The notes beneath the pieces are model-generated. The model was not told where the DNA came from. It ran no database searches and saw nothing but the letters and a program-made list of their open reading frames with translations. 64,000 nt of DNA from positions 1 to 64,000 of the forward strand of contig NZ_JAGPXY010000003.1 of the NCBI RefSeq assembly GCF_018070325.1. Direction: 5' to 3'. This DNA is from Micromonospora sp. H61. GTDB lineage: Bacteria > Actinomycetota > Actinomycetes > Mycobacteriales > Micromonosporaceae. Position 1 is the stretch's first letter. Each line of letters begins with the position of its first letter. Below, piece after piece: positions 23,920-34,629 of this stretch. Position numbers and translations under genes: made by a program.

Positions 23920-26598
23920 TCAGCTCGGGTCGCCGCCGTCGTGGCCCGGGATCGAGCGCAACGCCGCCCACAGCTCGGCCCGGCCGGTGACGCCGAGCTT
24001 GGCGTAGATCCGCTGGAGGTGGTTCTCCACGGTGCGCGCCGAGAGGTAGAGCCGTTCGGCGATGGCCCGGCTGGGAGCGCCGTGCGCAGCGAGTCGCGCC
24101 ACCTGCCACTCCCGTTCGGTGAGCACTGGCGCGCCGGCCTGGAGCGCCGGCGTCCGGATCAGGTCACAGCGCCCGAGCAACCCGGCGAGGCGCTCCCGGG
24201 CGTCGTTGGCGGCAACCGAGTGCTGCCGGCGCAACCGCTGGACGGCCTGGGAGGTGGCCTCGGCGGCGTACACGGTCAACTCCAGGGCGGCATAGTCGTC
24301 GGCGACCGCGAGCAGATCGGTGGGAGAGTCGGTCACCGCGGCGCGGGCGTGCCGCGCCAGCAGCGGCGGGAGCACCCCGTCGACCCGCTCGGAGAGCTCG
24401 GCGAGGCGCTGCGCGACGGTGCGCCGACCACCGTCGGAGCAGGTGGGGCCGACCGCCATTCCTGCCTGGTCGAGTCGGACGAGGTCGTGCAGGACGTGCA
24501 CCTCGTGCCCGGCGAAGCCGTCCGAGCGCAGCCGATCCACCAGGTCACCGAGGTGTTTGACAGCGCCCGGCAGGTCGCCCGAGGCGGCGAGCGACGCGCC
24601 CCGGGCCTGCTCCAGCCACGGGTAGAGCACCGACATGCCCGGCGCGTGGGTGCGGTCGGCTTCGGCCATCGCCGCAACCGCCTGCACGGCGTCACCACGC
24701 AGCGCCGCCGCCTGGGCGCGTTCGGCCTGGGCCAGACCGGCGTAGACCCGACTCGTGGCCAGCACCGCGCAGGCACCCAGGGAGGTCCGCATGGCCGCGT
24801 CGCTCTGCCCGCGCAGCCGAGCCGCGTACGCCTGGAGGATGGCCAGGTAGCCGGTGCCGAGGCGGAAGTCGCCGGCTCCGGCGAGATCGGCGAACTCGTC
24901 GGCCACTATCGAGTCGATCCCGGCGAGGTCGCCGGTGAGCATGAGCCGGGTGCCTCGGGCCAGCTCCAGGGCCAACTGGAGGTACGGCATGTCGGTGCGC
25001 CAGCTCGCCGCGGCCGAGTGCACCTGGGCGATCGCCGTACCGCTGCGGGTCAGCTCGCCCTGCGCGGCCTGGACGTACGCGATGGTGGAACGGGCCAGCT
25101 CGCGGGCGGCGACGCCGGCCGCCGGCCGGTCCAGTACTCGTCGGCTGAGCTGTACCGCGGTGGCCGTGTCCAGTCGGTGCAGACGCATGATCGCCTCGAA
25201 CGCGTGCACCCGGGACCGGTCGGCGGAATCGCTGAGCTGCTCGACCCGGCTGGCGATCTCCTCCACCGTGGACTCCTGGCTCAGCCCCCAGTAGCTGACC
25301 ATGCCACGTACGGTCAGCCAGCGGCAGAGCCGCCGCTCGTCGCCGGGCTCGGGGGTGACCGCGTCGAGGACGTCGATCGCCTCGTCGGGGCGGTCGGCGA
25401 ACATCAGGATGGTGGCCAGCAGCTCAGCCGCGTCGTAGCCGCCGTCGGCGTGCAGCGCGGCCCGCGCCAGGCGGGTCGCCAGCGGCACGTCGTAGCGGGT
25501 GAACGCCTGCACCGCGGCGTCCAGCAGCAGAGCCGGATCCTGTGCCGTGCCCGAGTCGAGTCGCCAGACGGCCACCCGCAACAGGTCGTCGCGTCGGCGT
25601 TTGCCGACCTGCTCGAGCAGCTCGGCGAGGTGTGCCTGAAGTCGGCGGGTGCGGCTGACCGGGCAGCGACGGCGCATCACCTCGCCGTAGAGCGGGTGCG
25701 CCAGCCGGACGTTGGTGCGCCGGTCGTGCTGATCGACGGTGATCAGCCCGCGTTCCTCGGCGGTCTCCACGTCCGACTGCTCGGCGGCCTGTCTGAGGAG
25801 GTGCAGGCCCAGTGGTTCGCCGAACGCGACCAGCTCGACGACCGCGCGGACGCCGTCGGTGAGCTTGCCGACCCGGGTGTCGATGAGGTCGGTCAGGCTG
25901 GGCGCCAGTTCCAGTCGCCCGGTCCACTTCCAGATCCCGTACGTGCGCTTCAGCTCGGCGCTGCCGTTGGCGGCGTGCACCAGCTCGCGCAGCAGCAGGG
26001 GGTTGCCGGCCGACAGCTGGCCGAGCCGGTCGGCGGAGCCGGCGTCGACCGGGCCGCCCAGCATCGCCGCCAGCAGGTCGGTGGTCTCCTCCTGCGGCAT
26101 CGGGGCCAGCTCGACGTGCTCGACCAGGTCGTCGGTCCAGAGTGCGCGGATCGGCAGCGGGATCTGCTCGCCGTCGCGCAGGGTGCCGACCACTGTGGCG
26201 TTCTCGGCGCGGGCGACCAGATGCACAAGTGCGGCCGAGGGGGGATCGAGCAGGTGGGCATCGTCGATGGCGAGCACGATCCGCCGGCCGGCCGCCTGCT
26301 GTTGCAGCACGTTGAGCGCCCAGCGCAGGATGCCGGCGGGGGAGAGGCCCTGGGGTTGCTCGGCGGGGAGGACCTGGACCAGCCCACCGAACGGCAGCGC
26401 CGCGGTGGTGGCGCTGGCGGCGATGGACCAGATCGCGAACCGGTCGGTGGGCAACGCGCCCACGCCCTCGCGCAGTAGGCGACTCTTGCCGATGCCAGCG
26501 CTGCCGCTGAAGAAGAGCCCTCGGCCGGCCTCACCGGTCACCGCCTCCAGCAGGCGGTTGAGCTCAACCGTGCGGCCGACGAACTCCCATCGACTCAT
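23920..26598 (-). CDS. LuxR-family regulator with N-terminal AAA ATPase (LAL type)
   Basis: A large transcriptional regulator of 892 aa. Walker A is GSAGIGKS (residues 32-39) and Walker B RIVLAIDDAHLLD (about 106-118), followed by a long alpha-helical, TPR-like middle region and a C-terminal LuxR/GerE HTH (about 826-882; LTEREWQVARLAAHG, RTVENHLQRIYAKLGV). These proteins sense a ligand or partner through the ATPase/TPR part. ATG at 26598 is supported by TATGCT at 26605-26610, six bases upstream, suggesting a leaderless transcript. It is divergent from the pseudo-GTPase gene and sits 16 bp upstream of pncB's end on the minus strand; the target genes are unknown. Confidence 0.88.
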   Translation of the reverse strand: MSRWEFVGRTVELNRLLEAVTGEAGRGLFFSGSAGIGKSRLLREGVGALPTDRFAIWSIAASATTAALPFGGLVQVLPAEQPQGLSPAGILRWALNVLQQQAAGRRIVLAIDDAHLLDPPSAALVHLVARAENATVVGTLRDGEQIPLPIRALWTDDLVEHVELAPMPQEETTDLLAAMLGGPVDAGSADRLGQLSAGNPLLLRELVHAANGSAELKRTYGIWKWTGRLELAPSLTDLIDTRVGKLTDGVRAVVELVAFGEPLGLHLLRQAAEQSDVETAEERGLITVDQHDRRTNVRLAHPLYGEVMRRRCPVSRTRRLQAHLAELLEQVGKRRRDDLLRVAVWRLDSGTAQDPALLLDAAVQAFTRYDVPLATRLARAALHADGGYDAAELLATILMFADRPDEAIDVLDAVTPEPGDERRLCRWLTVRGMVSYWGLSQESTVEEIASRVEQLSDSADRSRVHAFEAIMRLHRLDTATAVQLSRRVLDRPAAGVAARELARSTIAYVQAAQGELTRSGTAIAQVHSAAASWRTDMPYLQLALELARGTRLMLTGDLAGIDSIVADEFADLAGAGDFRLGTGYLAILQAYAARLRGQSDAAMRTSLGACAVLATSRVYAGLAQAERAQAAALRGDAVQAVAAMAEADRTHAPGMSVLYPWLEQARGASLAASGDLPGAVKHLGDLVDRLRSDGFAGHEVHVLHDLVRLDQAGMAVGPTCSDGGRRTVAQRLAELSERVDGVLPPLLARHARAAVTDSPTDLLAVADDYAALELTVYAAEATSQAVQRLRRQHSVAANDARERLAGLLGRCDLIRTPALQAGAPVLTEREWQVARLAAHGAPSRAIAERLYLSARTVENHLQRIYAKLGVTGRAELWAALRSIPGHDGGDPS

Positions 26599-26656
26599 TC
26601 GCGCAGCATATCGATCGGAATCCGTCCGCGCCCGTACCGTCACCGTGCGAAGTTGA

Positions 26657-26672
26657 GTAATCGCACAATTAC
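26657..26672. promoter_or_regulatory. GTAAT-N6-ATTAC inverted repeat in a divergent promoter region
   Basis: A short AT-rich inverted repeat (GTAAT 26657-26661, ATTAC 26668-26672) lies between the divergent LuxR-type regulator and pseudo-GTPase genes. It could be an operator; the arms are short, so support is weak. Confidence 0.3.
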
Positions 26673-26792
26673 CGGTGAGTATTCGAGGTGTTCCGCCCGG
26701 TTGCCAGCCCGCCCGTAGTCTTCCGACATCCGGGTTGACGTACCGGAATTTTCGCGACCGGATCCCCGGTCACCTGCAACGGGAGGCACCTG

Positions 26793-28343
26793 ATGATGCA
26801 GGGCCCTCTCCCCTCGGTCGATTCGCCGGACGACATGACCGGCCCAGCCGACCTACCCACCTGCGGCCCTCTTCCCACCCGGGTCGGCGTGTCCGGCGCC
26901 GCCCCGGACGAGCCGCTCGGTGTGGTCGCCGTCGGCCCGGCCGGTGCCGAGCGGCGTGCCGTGCTCGCCACCCTGCTCGGGCTCGACCCGGTCATGCTGA
27001 CCGTGCCGGCGGGCAGCTGGCTGGTGGTGCGCGACGCCAAGGTGCCCACCCGTGCGGCGTTCGTTCCCGGTTACCGCCAGCCGCACTCGTACGGCGCGGA
27101 CCGGGACGCCGCCGGTCCGGCGTTGGCCCGCCCGCCCCGGCGTGTCGAGCTGAGCGTGCCCCAGCCGCTGCTGCGGCACTTCACCCTGGTCGACGTTCCG
27201 GACACCGCCACCCTCGGGGTGTCCGGCACCCGGGTGCTGCTCGAGGCGGCGGGCCGAGCCGGCGCGCTGCTCTTCGTGATCGCCGCCGACCAGGCCTTCA
27301 CCGCCGCCGAGTTGAACCTGCTCGCCGAAGTCGCCCCGACCTCGGTGGAGGTCGTCTTCGCGGTCACCCCCGGCGCGGCGGGGTGGGCTCCGCTGTCCGA
27401 CGGCACGGCGACTACGGAGGGCGCGGGGGCGTCCGTCCCGCCGGTCGGTGGTGCGGAGACCGAGGTGGATGCGGTCGCGGTGACGGTGGAGGCACATCGG
27501 GCGGCGCTCCTGGCCGCGGTGCCGGCGCTGGCCGGTGCGCGGTGGTTTCCGGTCGACGGTGCCGACACCGCCGCCGACCTGCGGCGGGCGCTGGTGGGTT
27601 GGGCGTCGCGTGAGGGGTTGCAGCGGGCCAGTGTCGACCCACCGGTCCTGCCGGGCCAGCAGGGCCGCGTCGCCGTGGCCGCCGATCCGGGTGACTGGTC
27701 CGAGCGGCTCGACCGCCAGGCCCGCTCGTGCGCCCAGCGGATCCGCCAGCACCTCGCCCTGGAGTTGGCGAACATCCACCTTCGGGCCGTTCAGGAGATC
27801 GTGTTCGGCGTCGGCTGTGCCGGCCTACCGGATCTCCTCGACCGGGAGATGGCGGCGTTGTCGCTGTTGGCCACCGCGCAGTGCGACCAGGCGGTGCGCG
27901 GCATCGTGATCGACGCTGCGTCCCGGGTGCTCGGCGCGCCGCCGTCCGAAGGCGTGCGACGTCGGATCGCCGCCGCCGTGCAGTACGGCCTGGCCGATCA
28001 CCGGCCCGGCCACGAACTGGACAAGGTGCTGTTGATCACCAGCACGGCCGGCGTGGCCGAGTTGACCGGCCTGGAGGCGATCGACGCGGCCGCCAGCTAT
28101 CCGGCGGCGTCCCGGGACGAGGTGCTCCCGCCGATCGCGGTGGCGCTCTCCGGCGGGTGCTGGCAGCAGTGGCGTACGCCCGGCAAGGACGACCACAGCG
28201 CGGCGCGGGCCTGGTCCCAACGGGCGGTGCGCGAGGTCGAGTTGGGGTTGTCCAGGGAGATCTCCCGACGGTTCGAGGTGATCCGCCTCTCGCTGGGCGT
28301 GGTGCTCTCCGATGCAGTCGATCACGGCATTCTGCTCGCCTGA
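26793..28343 (+). CDS. dynamin-like pseudo-GTPase domain protein
   Basis: A 516-aa protein without signal peptide or clear membrane segment. The N-terminal part follows the order of a GTPase domain but with degenerate motifs: [20 protein letters not shown] at the P-loop position lacks [14 protein letters not shown] sits where DxxG should be, and [17 protein letters not shown] then VVFAVTPG follow the pattern of the strand and G4 region without NKxD. The C-terminal 250 residues are helical. I read this as a dynamin-superfamily relative that lost nucleotide binding, but the match is by pattern only. GGAGG at 26782-26786 serves ATG 26793 (or 26796). A hairpin follows the gene. Confidence 0.55.
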   Translation: MMQGPLPSVDSPDDMTGPADLPTCGPLPTRVGVSGAAPDEPLGVVAVGPAGAERRAVLATLLGLDPVMLTVPAGSWLVVRDAKVPTRAAFVPGYRQPHSYGADRDAAGPALARPPRRVELSVPQPLLRHFTLVDVPDTATLGVSGTRVLLEAAGRAGALLFVIAADQAFTAAELNLLAEVAPTSVEVVFAVTPGAAGWAPLSDGTATTEGAGASVPPVGGAETEVDAVAVTVEAHRAALLAAVPALAGARWFPVDGADTAADLRRALVGWASREGLQRASVDPPVLPGQQGRVAVAADPGDWSERLDRQARSCAQRIRQHLALELANIHLRAVQEIVFGVGCAGLPDLLDREMAALSLLATAQCDQAVRGIVIDAASRVLGAPPSEGVRRRIAAAVQYGLADHRPGHELDKVLLITSTAGVAELTGLEAIDAAASYPAASRDEVLPPIAVALSGGCWQQWRTPGKDDHSAARAWSQRAVREVELGLSREISRRFEVIRLSLGVVLSDAVDHGILLA

Positions 28344-28380
28344 CGGCGCGCCCACCGGTCGGTCCGGGTCCGGGCCGGAC

Positions 28381-28407
28381 CCCGCCTCCGATGGCGTCCG
28401 AGGCGGG
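28381..28407 (+). terminator. hairpin terminator after the pseudo-GTPase gene
   Basis: CCCGCCTC (28381-28388) pairs with GAGGCGGG (28400-28407) around an 11-nt loop, 38 nt after the stop and before clpS. Confidence 0.55.
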
Positions 28408-28491
28408 TCGGGAGGGCCCGGGGTGGGTGATCCGCGCCGGGCCGGCGTTCCGGTTCCTCGGTTCCGGGAAACCGGTGGCACGATGGGGGGC

Positions 28492-28782
28492 ATGGCGGCT
28501 CCGCAGGTTGCACCGGTCGAGACGCCGGACACTGACGAGGTGCCGGCGTCCGACCGGCAGTGGGTGACGATCGTGTGGGACGACCCGGTCAATCTGATGA
28601 CGTACGTGACCTGGGTCTTCCAGAAGCTTTTCGGCTACAGCCGGGAGAGGGCCGAGCAGCTGATGCTGGACGTGCACCACAAGGGTCGCGCCGTGGTCTC
28701 CACCGGTGCCCGCGAACGGATGGAGCACGACGCGTCGCAGTTGCACGCGTACGGGCTGTGGGCGACGGTGGACAGGTCATGA
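28492..28782 (+). CDS. clpS: ATP-dependent Clp protease adaptor ClpS
   Basis: A 96-aa adaptor that hands N-degron substrates to ClpC/ClpP. After an unstructured N-terminus comes the conserved fold: [20 protein letters not shown] (Asn/Asp of the N-degron pocket) and [16 protein letters not shown] (His62, the pocket His). The ATG at 28492 follows a GGGGGG run; an ATG three codons earlier is also possible. Its stop overlaps the next gene start (ATGA). It opens the clpS-DUF2017-mec-cysO-cysM block conserved in actinobacteria. Confidence 0.93.
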   Translation: MAAPQVAPVETPDTDEVPASDRQWVTIVWDDPVNLMTYVTWVFQKLFGYSRERAEQLMLDVHHKGRAVVSTGARERMEHDASQLHAYGLWATVDRS

Positions 28783-29279
28783 GCATGTTCCATCGCCAGG
28801 CCGGTCACTACGTCGCCGTCTTCGCCGTCGACGAGGTGCGGGTGCTGCGCAAGGTCGCCTCCGAGGTGGTGGGTCTGCTCACCGACGGCTTCGACCACAC
28901 CGACCCGGTGGTCGGTCGGCTCTTTCCGGCGGTCTACCCACAGGACGCTCCGGGCACCGCCGAATTTCGCCGCTACACCGAGGGCGACCTGAAGACCGCG
29001 AAGATCGATCAGGCGGGGGCGATCCTGGCCGCGTTGCCGGACGAGGCCGGTGGCGAGGTGCGGCTGGACGCCGAAGCCGCCGAGGCGTGGTTGCGGGCAC
29101 TGAACGACGCCCGGCTCGCGATGGGCGTCCGCCTGGAGATCAAGGACGGCACGGATCTGGGCGAGGAGTTGGACGACGCGGTCGCTGAGGACCCGGGTTC
29201 CAGCCGGGTGTTCCAGCTTTCGGTCTACGCCTATCTCGGGTATCTACAGGAGTCGCTGCTCAACGCCTTGATCGACTAG
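28779..29279 (+). CDS. DUF2017 family protein
   Basis: A 166-aa mainly helical protein of the actinobacterial DUF2017 family, typically encoded directly after clpS. It starts [15 protein letters not shown], has [23 protein letters not shown], and ends in [23 protein letters not shown]. There are no membrane segments or catalytic signatures. ATG at 28779 forms a 4-nt overlap with the clpS stop, so translation is coupled and a role with ClpS/ClpC is plausible but unproven. Confidence 0.87.
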   Translation: MSMFHRQAGHYVAVFAVDEVRVLRKVASEVVGLLTDGFDHTDPVVGRLFPAVYPQDAPGTAEFRRYTEGDLKTAKIDQAGAILAALPDEAGGEVRLDAEAAEAWLRALNDARLAMGVRLEIKDGTDLGEELDDAVAEDPGSSRVFQLSVYAYLGYLQESLLNALID

Positions 29280-29331
29280 GGGTGACCGGCACCACTTCGG
29301 CCCGTGCCCGGCAGGCGTTAGGCTGGTGCAC

Positions 29332-29820
29332 GTGCTGAGCATCGACCGGTCGATCATTGACGCGATCGTCGCCCACGCGCGCCGGGATCACCCTGACGAG
29401 GCGTGCGGCGTGGTCGCCGGTCCCGTCGGCAGCGACACCCCGACCCGGCACATCCCGATGGACAATGCCGCGCGGTCGATGACCTTCTACGAGTTCGACT
29501 CGATGGAGCACCTGCGCGTGTGGCGGGAGATGGACGACCGGGACGAGGAGCCAGTCGTCATCTACCACTCGCACACCGCGACCGAGGCGTACCCGTCGCG
29601 GACGGATGTCTCCTTCGCCGGTGAGCCGGGGGCGCACTACCTGCTCGTCTCGACCCGCGAGACCGACTCGGAGGAGATCCGGTCGTTCCGGATCGTCGAC
29701 GGCGTGGTCACCGAGGAGCCGGTCCGTGTCGTGGAGGCCGGTGTCGACCCGCACGCCGTCCAGTCCTACATGTTCGGGCAGAGCCCGGCGACGGTCGATT
29801 ACGAGTGTTCCGGCCGCTGA
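29332..29820 (+). CDS. mec: JAMM/MPN+ metalloprotease Mec, CysO-cysteine hydrolase
   Basis: A 162-aa Zn-dependent M67 peptidase. The JAMM signature is complete: Glu23 (HPDEACGVV) and H-x-H-x7-S-x2-D as His79, His81, Ser89, Asp92 (YHSHTATEAYPSRTD). In M. tuberculosis Mec releases cysteine from CysO-Cys, the last step of the CysM pathway. GTG at 29332 is chosen over GTG 29326 because TAGGCT at 29319-29324 would start a leaderless message there. cysO follows 65 bp later. As the local CysO has a C-terminal tail beyond its GG, this protease may also mature it. Confidence 0.9.
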   Translation: MLSIDRSIIDAIVAHARRDHPDEACGVVAGPVGSDTPTRHIPMDNAARSMTFYEFDSMEHLRVWREMDDRDEEPVVIYHSHTATEAYPSRTDVSFAGEPGAHYLLVSTRETDSEEIRSFRIVDGVVTEEPVRVVEAGVDPHAVQSYMFGQSPATVDYECSGR

Positions 29821-29885
29821 CCTGTCAGCGCCGCAGCCGTCTCGTCCCGTCACCGTAGGCACACCCGATCGAGGAGTTCCCCATC

Positions 29886-31234
<1,349 letters not shown>

Positions 31235-31252
31235 CCGATCTGGTCTGCCGAC

Positions 31253-31284
31253 TACGGGCCGTCGACATTCGTCGGCGGCCCGTA
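31253..31284 (+). terminator. terminator of the cysM operon
   Basis: TACGGGCCG (31253-31261) and CGGCCCGTA (31276-31284) form a perfect 9-bp stem with a 14-nt loop, 18 nt after the cysM stop. Confidence 0.65.
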
Positions 31285-31309
31285 CCCGTCCCGACGTACC
31301 GCGAGCGGG

Positions 31310-31325
31310 TGTCACGTTCGTGACA
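31310..31325. promoter_or_regulatory. 16-bp palindrome of CRP-like layout upstream of the MBL gene
   Basis: TGTCACGTTCGTGACA is a perfect palindrome (TGTCA-N6-TGACA), differing from the CRP box TGTGA-N6-TCACA at one position per arm. It lies about 130 bp before the metallo-beta-lactamase-fold gene and could be an operator. Confidence 0.5.
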
Positions 31326-31457
31326 ACTTCCGCTGGATGATTCTTGCTGCCGGGTGCGCCAGCGTAGGCTGCGCAGCGTGGCGTACGCGTCGGTAGAGAT
31401 CATGGCCGGGACCATCGCCGGCGCGGGTGCTACTGATAGTGACAGCGAGACCACTCG

Positions 31458-32201
31458 ATGCGACTGACCGTTCTGGGAAGCGCCGGCAGTTTCCCTGGCC
31501 CCGAGTCGCCCTGCTCGGCCTACCTCGTCGAGGCCGACGGCTTCCGGCTCCTTGTCGACTTCGGCTCGGGGTCGCTGTCCAGCCTCCAGCGGTACGCGGG
31601 GTTGCACGCCCCGGACGCCATCCTGCTGACCCACCTGCACTGCGACCACATGTTCGACGCAGTGCTGTACGTGGTGGTGCGCCGGTACGCCCCGGACGGC
31701 CCCTACCCGGCGCTGCCGGTGTACGCGCCCGCCGGCGCGCCGGACCGGCTCAGCGCCGCGTACGGCGATGACGGCTCGGTGGAGGACGTGTACCAGTTCT
31801 ACGCGCTCCAGCCGGGCACCTTCCCGATCGGCCCGTTCGCCGTCACCGTCGACCGGGTCAACCACCCCGTCGAGACGTACGGTGTGCGGCTGGAGCACGA
31901 CGGCCGTTCGCTGTGCTACTCGTCGGACACCGCGCCCTGTGAGGCGCTGCTGCGGCTGGCCCAGAACGCCGACGTGTTCCTCTGCGAGGCCAGTTACCTC
32001 GACGGCATGGACAATCCACCGGATCTGCACCTGACCGGTCGGGAGGCCGGCGAGGCGGCGACAAAGGCCGCTGTGGGTCGGCTGCTGCTCACCCACCTGG
32101 TGCCCGCCTGGGGCAGCGAGGCGCACACGTTGGAGTCGGCCGCCTCCGCGTACACCGGGCCGCTCGAGGTGGTCCGGCCCGGCGCCAGCTACGACGTCTG
32201 A
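31458..32201 (+). CDS. MBL-fold metallo-hydrolase (Rv1339-like)
   Basis: A 247-aa metallo-beta-lactamase-fold hydrolase. The metal motif is HLHCDH (His59, His61, Asp63, His64) after LTVLGSAGSFPGPESPCSAYL; a further His is in VNHPVETYGVRL, Asp in YSSDTAPC, and His in LLLTHLVPAW. The protein corresponds in place and sequence to Rv1339 of M. tuberculosis, reported as an atypical cyclic-nucleotide phosphodiesterase; RNase Z-like roles have also been discussed for such proteins. The neighbouring rhomboid and murI genes seen in mycobacteria are absent here. A palindrome lies in its long upstream region. Confidence 0.88.
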   Translation: MRLTVLGSAGSFPGPESPCSAYLVEADGFRLLVDFGSGSLSSLQRYAGLHAPDAILLTHLHCDHMFDAVLYVVVRRYAPDGPYPALPVYAPAGAPDRLSAAYGDDGSVEDVYQFYALQPGTFPIGPFAVTVDRVNHPVETYGVRLEHDGRSLCYSSDTAPCEALLRLAQNADVFLCEASYLDGMDNPPDLHLTGREAGEAATKAAVGRLLLTHLVPAWGSEAHTLESAASAYTGPLEVVRPGASYDV

Positions 32202-32311
32202 CGCACCGAGTCCCGGTTCGCGGGGCCGGGCCGCGGTGTTGTGCCGTACTGTTCGCCGGCCGGTCAGCGGACGGTCGTCTGGCGCACCAGTGGCACCCGC
32301 ACGGTGTGGGC

Positions 32312-33454
32312 ATGCGGATCGCCATCGTGACCGAGTCGTTCCCACCGGATGTGAACGGCGTCGCGCACTCAGTGGTGCGGACGGCGGAGCACCTGCTCGA
32401 CAGTGGCCATCAGCCGGTGGTCATCGCGCCCGCCCCGCCCGGTGGCCGGCAGGACGTCGACCGGCTGCCGTACCCGGTGGTGCGCATTCCGAGCGTGCCG
32501 CTGCCCCGCTACCAGGGCTTCCGGCTGGGCGTACCGACCAACGCCCGACTGACCGGAGCGCTGCTCTCGGCCGAGCCGGACGTGGTGCACCTGGCCAGCC
32601 CGTTCGTCCTCGGCGCCCGGGCAGCCATGCTGGCCAGCCGGAACCGCCTGCCCACGGTGGCCGTCTACCAGACCGATGTGGCCGCGTACGCCCGGGCGTA
32701 CCGGGTGAGTTGGGGTGAGGCGGCGGCCTGGCGGCGGATCCGCGAGATCCACAACTCGGCGCAGCGCACCCTCGCCCCCTCCACCCGGGCCGCCGCTGAC
32801 CTGATCGCGAACGGTGTGCAGCGGATCTGGCTGTGGCGGCGCGGTGTCGACGCCGTTCGCTTCGACCCGGCCAAGCGGTGCGCGGCGCTGCGGGACCGGC
32901 TGGCGCCCGGCGGTGAGCTGCTGGTCGGCTACGTCGGGCGGCTCGCCCCGGAGAAGCGGGTCGAGTTGCTGGCGGCGACGTCCCGACTGCCCGGGGTGCG
33001 GGTGGTGGTGGCCGGCGACGGCCCGACCCGCCGCCAGTTGGCCCGCGAGCTGCCCGGGGTGACCTTCCTGGGCGTGCAGCAGGGCGAGGACCTGGCGCGG
33101 CTCTACGCCAGCCTCGACCTGTTCGTGCACACCGGACCGCACGAGACCTTCGGCCAGACCATCCAGGAGGCGCTGGCCTCCGGGGTGCCGGTCGTGGCGC
33201 CGGCCAGCGGCGGCCCGGTCGACCTGGTCGACGAGGGCGTGACCGGGCTGCTGGTGCCACCGAACGACGGCGACGCGCTCGCCGCGGCGGTGGCCGAACT
33301 GACCGCTGACGCCGACCGGCGGCGGGCCTACGGGCTGGCCGCCCGCGTCGCGGTCAGTCGCCGCAGCTGGGCGGCGGTCGGCGACGAGCTGATCGGGCAC
33401 TACCACGCGGTACGCGCCGTCGCCGCCACCGTCGGCCTGCCGGCCGCCTCGTGA
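32312..33454 (+). CDS. GT4 glycosyltransferase (MgtA/PimB-like mannosyltransferase)
   Basis: A 380-aa GT-B retaining glycosyltransferase. The N-terminal MRIAIVTESFPPDVNGVAHSV and C-terminal GYVGRLAPEKRVELL, VVAGDGPTRRQL, and HETFGQTIQEALASGVPVV (EX7E motif binding the donor phosphates) place it with GDP-mannose-dependent alpha-mannosyltransferases of actinobacterial lipoglycan synthesis such as MgtA. The acceptor is likely a glycolipid on the cytoplasmic face. ATG at 32312 is preferred to GTG 32306. Its end overlaps the next GT4 gene by 4 nt (GTGA), so the two act as a unit. Confidence 0.85.
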   Translation: MRIAIVTESFPPDVNGVAHSVVRTAEHLLDSGHQPVVIAPAPPGGRQDVDRLPYPVVRIPSVPLPRYQGFRLGVPTNARLTGALLSAEPDVVHLASPFVLGARAAMLASRNRLPTVAVYQTDVAAYARAYRVSWGEAAAWRRIREIHNSAQRTLAPSTRAAADLIANGVQRIWLWRRGVDAVRFDPAKRCAALRDRLAPGGELLVGYVGRLAPEKRVELLAATSRLPGVRVVVAGDGPTRRQLARELPGVTFLGVQQGEDLARLYASLDLFVHTGPHETFGQTIQEALASGVPVVAPASGGPVDLVDEGVTGLLVPPNDGDALAAAVAELTADADRRRAYGLAARVAVSRRSWAAVGDELIGHYHAVRAVAATVGLPAAS

Positions 33455-34620
33455 CCGGGACCACCGGCGGGCTGCGGATCGTGCGGCTCGCCAACTTCGT
33501 CACGGAACGCTCTGGCGGCCTGCGTACCGCGCTGCGGCACCTCGGTGCCGGCTACCGGGCAGCCGGCCACGATCCGGTGCTGGTGATACCCGGTCAGCGG
33601 GCCGCCGACGAGACGCACCCGTGGGGGCGGGTGATCACAGTGCCCGGGCCGCGGCTGCCGGGCAGCGGTGGCTACCGGCTGCTGGCCGGCCGACGCCGGT
33701 TGGCCCAGCTCCTCGACGACCTGACACCGGATCGGTTGGAGGTCTCCGACCGGTCGACACTGCGGTGGACGGGCCGGTGGGCGCGAGCGCGCGGGGTGCC
33801 GTCGGTGATGGTGTCGCACGAGTCGCTGACCGGGCTGCTCGGCCAGTGGGGTGTGCCAGACACGCTGCGCCGGCCCATTGCCGACCGGCTCAACCGGGCG
33901 ACGGCTCGGGCGTACGACCGGATCGTCTGCACGACCCGATGGGCTGCCGAGGAGTTCGACCGGATCGGCGTCGACAACCTGGACCTGGTGCCGCTCGGGG
34001 TGGACCTGGACACCTTCTCCCCGTGCCGGGCCGACCCGCTGGTGCGCGAGCGGTACGGCGACTCCAGCGAAATGCTGTTGGTGCACTGCGCCCGGCTGTC
34101 AGCGGAGAAGCGGCCGGAGTTGGCCGTGCAGGCCCTCGCCGAGCTGCGCCGCGAGGGCGTACCGGCGGTGCTGGTGATGGTCGGCGACGGCCCGTTGCGC
34201 GGCGCGCTGGCCCGGCGGGCGGCGGGGCTGCCGGTGACGTTCACCGGTTTCCTGCCGGACCGCAGCGCGGTGGCAGCATTGCTGGCCAGCGCGGACGTGG
34301 TGCTGGCGCCCGGCCCGGTGGAAACCTTCGGCCTCGCCGGCCTGGAGGCGCTGGCCTGTGGCACTCCGGTGGTGGTCAACGCGGCCAGCGCGCTGCCCGA
34401 GGTGGTCGGCGAGGCGGGGCTGGCCGCGTACGGCTCCGGGGTGTCGATGGCGGCGGCGGTTACCCGCCTGGCGGCCCGGCCGGAGGCGCAGCGGCGGCAG
34501 GCCGCCCGGGCGCGGGCCGAGGAGTTCGGCTGGCCGGCCGCGGTCGCCGGGTTCCTCGGTGTGCACGGCGCGGACGTTCCCCGGGGCACCGCGAGCGAGG
34601 TGGATCGCCGCACCGCATAG
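33451..34620 (+). CDS. GT4 glycosyltransferase (second of a pair)
   Basis: A 389-aa GT-B enzyme related to PimC/PimB-type mannosyltransferases. It begins with LRIVRLANFVTERSGGLRTA, has the acceptor-side VSHESLTGLLGQWG, then HCARLSAEKRPELAVQAL, VMVGDGPLRGAL and VETFGLAGLEALACGTPVVV (EX7E). GTG 33451 overlaps the previous stop. RNase PH starts only 9 bp after its end, so this pair is embedded in the conserved MBL-rph-rdgB operon. A role in lipomannan/phosphatidylinositol-mannoside assembly is plausible by family; the sugar is not certain. Confidence 0.84.
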   Translation: MTGTTGGLRIVRLANFVTERSGGLRTALRHLGAGYRAAGHDPVLVIPGQRAADETHPWGRVITVPGPRLPGSGGYRLLAGRRRLAQLLDDLTPDRLEVSDRSTLRWTGRWARARGVPSVMVSHESLTGLLGQWGVPDTLRRPIADRLNRATARAYDRIVCTTRWAAEEFDRIGVDNLDLVPLGVDLDTFSPCRADPLVRERYGDSSEMLLVHCARLSAEKRPELAVQALAELRREGVPAVLVMVGDGPLRGALARRAAGLPVTFTGFLPDRSAVAALLASADVVLAPGPVETFGLAGLEALACGTPVVVNAASALPEVVGEAGLAAYGSGVSMAAAVTRLAARPEAQRRQAARARAEEFGWPAAVAGFLGVHGADVPRGTASEVDRRTA

Positions 34621-34629
34621 GGTGCAGGG

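Noticed and set aside
23941..26478. 845-codon plus-strand open frame
   Set aside because: Antisense to the LuxR-type regulator, whose Walker and HTH motifs are intact.
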